Below the pieces are notes generated by a model. It saw only the letters and a program-made list of their open reading frames with translations. It had not been told where the DNA came from and searched no databases. The position numbers and the translations under genes are program-made. From assembly GCA_963422465.1 (NCBI GenBank), contig OY730175.1, forward strand, positions 3,038,001-3,102,000: a stretch of DNA of 64,000 bases, in the 5' to 3' direction. The DNA comes from Lichina pygmaea (lineage: Eukaryota; Ascomycota; Lichinomycetes; Lichinales; Lichinaceae). Shown piece by piece: positions 58,001 through 64,000 of the stretch; positions within the stretch are counted from its first letter, which is position 1, and each line of letters opens with the position of its first letter.

Positions 58001-58309
58001 AGTCTACTACTGCAAACCAGAACTGGGAGAATTGGTCTAGCAAGTTTTCTTTTCAGAGCTGGAGTCCCTGACTTTCCTACCCCCCTATGCATGTGTGGTC
58101 AAGCAGAAGAGACAGTAAAGCATATCACCTCTTCATGCTCTCTCTACTCAAGTCAAAGACAACATGCTCTCTTTAACCCCCAAGATTTCACTACTATTAT
58201 TTCAAACCCAGAGCTTCTACAGAAGTTTCTGTACTGGTTTATGTCTTTGAAAAGACTAAACCAATTTAATCTGGCTTTCAAACTTCACTATTCACACTCC
58301 AACATCTAG
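55067..58309 (+). pseudogene. LINE copy E ORF2, one nonsense codon
   Basis: 1081-codon frame, starting MKNTKFTLLQYNVQKSQSVQ. Endonuclease (IIALQEPWKNP; GSDHRPVLTSLDL near 55,738) spans residues 1-230. RT spans about 450-750 with LPNGFLKAL, WRPIALLNTTGKLMEAI, MGFRKGRSTESALFLLT, LSLDISGAYDRVLPEIL, CGVPQGSPLSP and FADDTNLLAFGHS (57,098-57,136). The C-terminus (to residue 1080) has CMCGQAEETVKHITSSC near residue 1005. TGA at 57,320-57,322 stands where copies C and D have CGA (Arg); reading continues in frame afterwards. No RNase H signature was seen between RT and the Cys/His motif, where Tad1 and I elements usually have one. Confidence 0.93.
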
Positions 58310-58480
58310 AAGCTTTTCCTACCAGACACTACAAGATTTCCTTTTGCTACACTTTCTAGTCACCTCCCTGTCTTCAGTTTTTATTCCTTTAAAGGTTTTC
58401 TGAAGAAGTTCACTATTAGCTGGAAGATCTGCATGGCTGTAAAGCTACAAACAGTGTAAGAATCAAATCAAAATCAAAAA

Positions 58481-61400
58481 ATCAAGAACTGTTACCCCCT
58501 GCCACTGATCCGGGAGATGTTGGACCAGCTTTGCAAAGCTGTGTGGTACACCAAGCTTGACATTGTTGGTGCCTTCAACTGTATCCAGATGAAGGAAGGT
58601 GAAGAATGGAAGACTGCGTTCCGCACACACTCAGGCCTCTACGAATACCTTGTCATGCCTTTTGGTTTTGCTAATACTCCAAGTATGTTCCAGAACTACA
58701 TCAATGATGTTTTGGGACCTGACATCCTTGACGTCTTTGGCACTACCTATGTGGATGATATCCTTGTCTACAGTCAGACACTCAAGAAACACCAGAAGCA
58801 TGTCAAACTTGTTCTCAGTCGACTACAAGATGCAAGCCTGTAAGTTGACATCTTCAAGTACAACTTTGAAGTGCATCAAGTCAAGTACCTTGGCCTTATC
58901 ATTCAGTCTGCCACTGAAGATGGCTAACCCAGATCTGTGAGCATGGACCCAGCCAAGACTGACACCATCAAGGAGTAGAAGCCTTCTGCCAGTCTCAAGG
59001 AAGTGCAGAGCTTTATTGCCTTTGAAAACTTCTACTGCCAGTTTATCAAAGACTTTGCCAAGCTTGCATCCCCACTCACAGCTCTGACCAAGAAGAATGT
59101 TGCCTTCAAGTGGGAAACCCCAGAGCAGCGCTTGTTTGAAAGCATCAAGAAAGTGTTCAGCACTGCACCTATCCTGCAGCACTTTGATCTGGAGAAGGAG
59201 TGTGTTGTTAAGACTAACACTTCTGACTACATCTCTGGTGCTGTCCTATCACAGCCAGACCATGAAGGAGTTCTACACCCTGTTGCCTTCTTGTCACACC
59301 ACCACCTGCTGGCAGAATGCAACTACAAGATCTACGACAAAGAGTTGCTGGCAATTGTCTGTGCCTTTGAAGAATAGTAAGCAGAGCTTGAAGAATCTCC
59401 AGAACCTGTCAAAGTGATCTCTGATCATAAGAACTTGGAGTACTTCATATCATCAAAGTGTCTTTCCCACTGTCAAGCCTGTTGGAGCGAGTTCTTGTCA
59501 CACTTCAATTTCAAGATCAGCTACTGTCCAGGCAGTCAGTGCAAGGCTGACACCCTCACTCAACATTCCCAAGACCTCCTGTCAGACAGTGATCTCTGTC
59601 AAGACTTCATGGAGCAAGTTGTCCTCAAGCCCAAGAATCTTGCACATTCAGAGGTTCAAGTCAAGCCCATCCAGATCCTGAGATGTTCAGAAGCTATACC
59701 AGTTGACACTGAACCTGATACTGCACCTCTTTCAGACATCATCCAAACTGCCTATAACAACCTTGCTGAAGGTGATCCAGTGGCAACAGTGTCACAGATG
59801 CTAAGGGATAGTGTCAGGCACAGTCAAGAAGTGTCTCTCTCAGACTGCAGCTTGGAAAATGACTGTCTCTTCTACAAGAACTGACTCTGGATCCCTGAGA
59901 ACAATGAGCTACACCTACACCTGTTCCAAGAAGTCCATGACCAAGCAATAGCTGGCCACACTAGGATTGCCAAGACCCACAATCTCCTATCTTGTTGGTA
60001 CTATTTGCCAAAGATAGTGAACATCATATGGCAGTACATCAGGAATTATCATGTCTGCTCTCAAGCAAAGTCTGCCCGTGATCACCAATGAGAGCTGCTG
60101 TCTCTTCCCATACCTCAGCAACATTGGCAGGATCTGGCTATGGATTTCATTACTGACTTGCCCAAGTCAAGAGATGCCTGCTTCCCTGGTGCCAAGCACA
60201 TCTGGGTCATCACTGACTGTCTCACCAAAAAACACCACTTTGTGCCATGTGCTGAGATAACAACCTCACATCTTGTCCGGATGTTCATCCAGTTTGTTGT
60301 CCATACCCATGGCTTGCCAAGGAGTATTGTCTCAGACAGAGAAGGTCAGTTTGTCAGCTTATTCTGGAAAGCACTCTGTGCCCATCTTGACATCATACTA
60401 CAACTATCCTCAGGACACCACCCAGAGACAGATGGTCAGACAGAACAAGAGAATCAGGAGCTTGAACACTACCTGAGATCCTATGTCAACTATCTCTAAG
60501 ATGACTGGGTCCAATGGCTTCCTCTGGCAGAGTTCACGCAGAACAACTCCCAGTCTGATTCCTCTGGTATGTCACTGTTCTTTGCCAACAAAGGGTTCTA
60601 TCCATGGCTCAGCATCACACCCACAAGTGAAGCCTGCAACCAAGATGCTATGGAAATCTCTGGAGAAATGACACAGATTCTGGAACAGTTGCAAGTTGAA
60701 CTCCAACTATCCCAGGAAGTTCAAGCTCACACCGCCAATTTGCATCAAGTCCTGTCACTGTCCTATCAAACTGGAGATCTTGTTTGGCTGAATACCAAGA
60801 ACATCAGGACACGCCACCCATGCAAAAAGCTTGACGACAAGTGGATTGGACTATTCAAGGTGTTGAAGACAGTCGGAAGCTATGCCTGCCATCTGGAGCT
60901 TCTACACACTCTCAAGATCCACCCTGTCTTTCATGTTTCCCTTCTACGTCTGACACCTGCTAATCCTATCCCTGGCCAATCAAATGAACACCCTGGCCCT
61001 GTCATTGGTCAAGACACAGATGAAGAGTTCCAGGTTGAAGAAATCCTTGACTCCAAGCCAGCAACATCTTGACAGAAGTTCAAGTACCTGGTCAAATAGT
61101 CAGGATGGCCAATTGAAGATGCCACTGAAGAGCCTATTGAGCATCTTGACAACACTAAAGACGCCATCTACAACTTCTATGAGAAATACCCAAGGAAACC
61201 ACAGCCACGGAACTACAGCCACAAGTGGCCTGAGGCTCACAGGAGTTCACCATGTGAAGGAGGAGGGTAATGTCATAGTTGTGGCCCAGTTGCATATCTG
61301 GCACAAGTCACGCACCTTGCCGGGAAGTTCCATCTGCACACACCTTGCTGGGAAGTTCCATCTGCACTGTTGCCTGTTTGCTCTGCTGTTGCCTGATCCC

Positions 61401-61572
61401 CTGCCTATAAGAACTTCTCCTGCTTCCCCAGCTTCTTCTCTTCTTTTCTCTTTTTCTTCCTTCCTTGTCTTTCGTCTTGTACATCAATCCAAGTCTCAAG
61501 TCTCAAGCCAAGTCAGGTCAAGGTTACTGAATCAGTTAGGTCTGAGTTCTGCTCTGCTATTGCCTTGTCACA
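58481..61572 (+). mobile_element. gypsy family B relic, RT to 3' LTR
   Basis: Plus-strand, collinear with 33,300-36,431 of the family B element: RT (MPFGFANTPS; YVDDILVYSQT near 58,755), RNase H, integrase (DFITDLPKSRDACF near 60,143; HHPETDGQTEQEN near 60,417), chromodomain-like end and 3' LTR (61,271-61,572). The 5' part is missing, replaced by LINE copy E. Fossil with several breaks, fewer than the copy at 30,885. Confidence 0.9.
61271..61572 (+). repeat. LTR of family B, short repeat form
   Basis: 302 bp with one full 79-bp unit and one partial unit, so shorter than the LTRs at 30,885 and 36,086. Confidence 0.9.
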
Positions 61573-62101
61573 CTCATCATGTCACTCTTCTAGCAGAGTC
61601 TCCAGCTAACATGTGAGAGTCTGCTAGGGGGAGAGTGGCTTTGGCACTGCAGTGTTGTTAATCAAACAGAGACCACCTGTTTAAGAAGAAGAGTGGTTGT
61701 ACAAGAAGATATCACCACTCCAGTGCCTAAAGACTGTGTGATAGCCAAAGTGCTGGCTTGATGGTTTTGCCTAAGATTTTGCCACAAAGTCTCTTCATAC
61801 AATCTACAATCTGGGGCCAGGAGACTGGGTTATCCAGTGGGCCAACAGGTGCAACCAGGACTCCACAGATAACAGCAGACCAAGGAGAACTTCTCACTAC
61901 TTGGTTAGTGGGCTGTAAAGACAGTCTTGCAGGTGCTGGCACAGCCTGCAGAGTCTGTAAGACCTGTGAGGCATAGTCAGTTTTTGTACAAGAGATCTGC
62001 AAAAGTAACATGAAACAATTAACAACTGTGAGATGTGGTATATAATAGCAGTGACAGAGGTAGAGCCTGGGCCTACTACAAGAGTGTCTATATAGCCCAA
62101 G
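61573..62101. other. unrecognised stretch between repeats
   Basis: A minus-strand frame 61,727-62,104 (125 codons, SYRLCRLCQHLQ in an alternative frame) has no domain I recognise. CpG-poor like the neighbouring repeats; probably a fragment of another element. Confidence 0.35.
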
Positions 62102-64000
62102 CAACTCTTCCCAGAACCACGCTGTTCAAGGACCATCACTTTTGGTAAAGAAAGCAATTTGTCATATGTTCTGGAAAACAGCCGACATCCTGTCCTGACC
62201 CACCCAAACCTTAAGGTGAAAACCCATCACCTTTGAGAATCACACTTGATTGTCAAAAGTTGTGATCTTGGAATCCACGATCTGTTTCTTCAACAACCAG
62301 CAATCCAGCCACAACCAGAGAGAGAGAGTCTCAGGATAAGAGGAATGGTTAGAGTCTTACTGACTCTGGAGCTAGCAGAGTCCTTGACTCAAGGAAAGTC
62401 TAGATAGGGGGTCTGGTCCCTAGTCTAGGCAAATACTCCTAGCTTTACCCAGAGCTTAGTTGGAATAAGCTGCCCAGAAAAGTCTAGTCTTGGGGTCTGG
62501 TCCCAGGACTAGATTATTACTGCTGGGAAACCAGGTGACTCCTCTCTCTCTGGCACTACTTCACAGACTGGAAACAGTTAACCTGTGCCAAGCAAGCTCC
62601 ACCATGACACTAAAAAAGAAAAAACCCACTTCTTTAGAAACCAATCCCAGAGCACCACTAGCCACACCAGCTTCCAGTCTCTCTAACACTCAAGCCAGTC
62701 CTCCCACCACTGAAAGTACTATACAGAAAGACTGGGAACTTCTTAACTCCTGGCTGAAAACCCAACCAGTTCCAGAACCAGTCAGAAAAAGCTGGGAGAA
62801 CCTTAAGCAAAAACTCTCTGCAGAGCTGCAGACTAGCACTGTCCAACCTCTAGCTTCTGGCATTACCAACAAGATTATCCAGGAGCTTGAAAACCTCAAC
62901 AAACATCTAGATAGACAAGAGGCAAAACTATCTTATGCACAGGCAGCTGCAAAAACTTCCTCTGCTCAAATTCCACTAGCTTCCAGAATTCTCAAAGAGG
63001 TTCTGGTACACCCTGGGCACCAGACTCCAGACATGGCCAACAGAACCCATGTCCAGCTCTTCCAAGCTCTCCAAGACAGACTCCCAAGCTCTTATAACAA
63101 ACAGATCAGGGCAGTGAGAAAACTCCCATCAGGGGATATTCTTATTCACACAGAGAGCCAGGAAACTAAGCTTTTTCTGGAAAAGGATTCCTCCTGGACT
63201 GCAACTATCTTCAACACAAAGGCAATAGTCCAGCCCAAGAGATTCCCAGTTCTGGTTCATGGAGTCAGAACAGCAGATATCCAGCCAGAGAATCTGGAGG
63301 ACACCTGCAAAAAAATCCAGACTAGCAACCCTTCTCTTGGCAAACAGATCACTATTCTGAGAGTATATTGGTCCAAGAAATCCATAGCTCAAAAGAAACA
63401 GGTCACCTCTCTCCAACTGGATCTCTCTACTCCCCAACAGGCTAATCTTCTTATTGAGAATGGACTAGTGCTGGGACACAGACTACATGAAGTGGAACCC
63501 TTCCTGGCAAACACAGTTATTGCACAATACTTCAAGTGCTTTGGCTATAGCCACCAAGCTCATGCCTGCAGGAACAGAACTGCCTGTGGAGCATGTGGTG
63601 GACAACATGAGAGGAGAGCATGCCCAATTCCTGAAAACTTGCTGAAACCAAAATACTGCAATTGCCAGGGATCTCACCCAGCCTGGGCTAGCACATGCCC
63701 AGTACGCCAGGAAGCAGCCAAGAGAGCCAGGGAAGCTTGGATTTCATGTCCAGGGAAGTATGAGATCCCAATCTCTACATCTCTGACACCAGTACCCCAA
63801 TCTCCAGCTACATCTTTCTCTTTCTCCCAGCCACTCCCAGGGGGGAAAAAACGTAAAACAGCTGAGCCAACCAGAAGCTCAGAGAGAATCAGGGGAAGCT
63901 GTCCAGAAGTTCAAACTCTTGGGGCAAGATCAACAAATAATAAGGGAAAAGTATCAGCCAACCCTTTCAAGATCTTTGAAGATAAGATGTCTACATGAAA
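62102..64000 (+). mobile_element. LINE copy F, 5' part
   Basis: 5' UTR (62,102-62,603), ORF1, and the first six bases of ORF2 (ATG at 63,995) before the window ends. Belongs to the D/F subfamily by its 5' UTR. Confidence 0.92.
62604..63998 (+). CDS. LINE copy F ORF1, open but with altered knuckles
   Basis: 464-residue frame starting MTLKKKKPTSLETN (ACCATGA context); an upstream in-frame ATG at 62,490 lacks support from sister copies. It keeps the ORF1 order: disordered N-terminus, conserved middle (RFPVLVHGVRTADIQPENL), knuckles, and the end NPFKIFEDKMST. Two knuckle cysteines are Tyr: TAC at 63,528-63,530 (QYFKCFGYSHQ; sister copies QCFKC) and TAC at 63,654-63,656 (KYCNC; sister copies KCSNC or KCCNC). 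Both fit TGC-to-TAC transitions, so RNA binding may be impaired though the frame is open. Stop overlaps ORF2 as ATGA (63,995-63,998). Confidence 0.9.
   Translation: MTLKKKKPTSLETNPRAPLATPASSLSNTQASPPTTESTIQKDWELLNSWLKTQPVPEPVRKSWENLKQKLSAELQTSTVQPLASGITNKIIQELENLNKHLDRQEAKLSYAQAAAKTSSAQIPLASRILKEVLVHPGHQTPDMANRTHVQLFQALQDRLPSSYNKQIRAVRKLPSGDILIHTESQETKLFLEKDSSWTATIFNTKAIVQPKRFPVLVHGVRTADIQPENLEDTCKKIQTSNPSLGKQITILRVYWSKKSIAQKKQVTSLQLDLSTPQQANLLIENGLVLGHRLHEVEPFLANTVIAQYFKCFGYSHQAHACRNRTACGACGGQHERRACPIPENLLKPKYCNCQGSHPAWASTCPVRQEAAKRAREAWISCPGKYEIPISTSLTPVPQSPATSFSFSQPLPGGKKRKTAEPTRSSERIRGSCPEVQTLGARSTNNKGKVSANPFKIFEDKMST

Larger units (their letters stand above)
53128..58480 (+). mobile_element. 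LINE copy E, full length, nearly intact
   Basis: Complete LINE: 5' UTR (53,128-53,669, starting AACTCTTCCCAG as in copies D and F), ORF1, ORF2, 3' UTR and an AATCAA-type tail at 58,461-58,480 after CAGTGTAAGAAT. Only one nonsense codon in both frames together. It begins 249 bp downstream of the RasGAP stop; its right flank is a family B gypsy relic. The flanks belong to different sequences and no clear target duplication was found. Confidence 0.93.

Overview
The window is nuclear DNA of a filamentous ascomycete (Pezizomycotina). The evidence is the short spliceosomal introns with CTAAC/CTGAC branch motifs, four fungal housekeeping genes, Tad/I-type LINEs, chromodomain Ty3/gypsy elements, and damage that resembles repeat-induced point mutation (RIP). 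I cannot name the genus.

Layout. (1) 1-37,230 is a nested repeat block, CpG-poor apart from one younger gypsy element. It holds a complete gypsy element (family A, 239-6780) inserted exactly at the ORF1/ORF2 junction of a LINE, a 5'-truncated LINE fragment, two near-full-length LINEs on the minus strand (12,453-17,676 and 22,491-27,795), several old family A relics (10,892-12,452 and 17,677-22,490), a solo LTR of family B, a gag-bearing relic (27,796-29,600), two LTRs of family C in opposite orientation, and a family B gypsy element (30,885-36,431). (2) About 37,230-53,127 is a CpG-rich host gene island. It carries ketol-acid reductoisomerase (37,498-39,076, +), the CCR4-NOT subunit NOT3 (40,213-42,817, -), D-aminoacyl-tRNA deacylase (47,225-48,197, +) and a PH/C2/RasGAP protein (49,302-52,879, +). 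A young Ty1/copia element (43,026-46,509; LTRs identical as read, 5-bp target duplication) sits in the shared promoter between the divergent NOT3 and deacylase genes. (3) 53,128-64,000 returns to repeats: a LINE with only one nonsense codon, a 5'-truncated family B gypsy relic, an unrecognised stretch, and a third LINE subfamily member running off the end.

How the parts relate. The host genes are unrelated housekeeping functions: branched-chain amino-acid synthesis, mRNA decay and transcription control, tRNA proofreading, and small-GTPase control. The repeats are the more unusual material. Every LINE copy whose ORF1/ORF2 boundary can be read has an overlapping stop/start (ATGA, once TAATG). 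Nine of ten LINE nonsense codons are explained by a single C:G-to-T:A transition. Three gypsy families carry, just inside the LTR, an 8-9 nt sequence complementary to a site just downstream of their own LTR TATA box, which points to self-priming. Two of them also carry a convergent antisense reading frame with paired CX2CX6C clusters next to the 3' LTR. The copia element has a putative primer site complementary to the anticodon arm of initiator tRNA-Met, as expected for half-tRNA priming. The long terminal repeats of families A and B vary by whole 42-bp and 79-bp tandem units.
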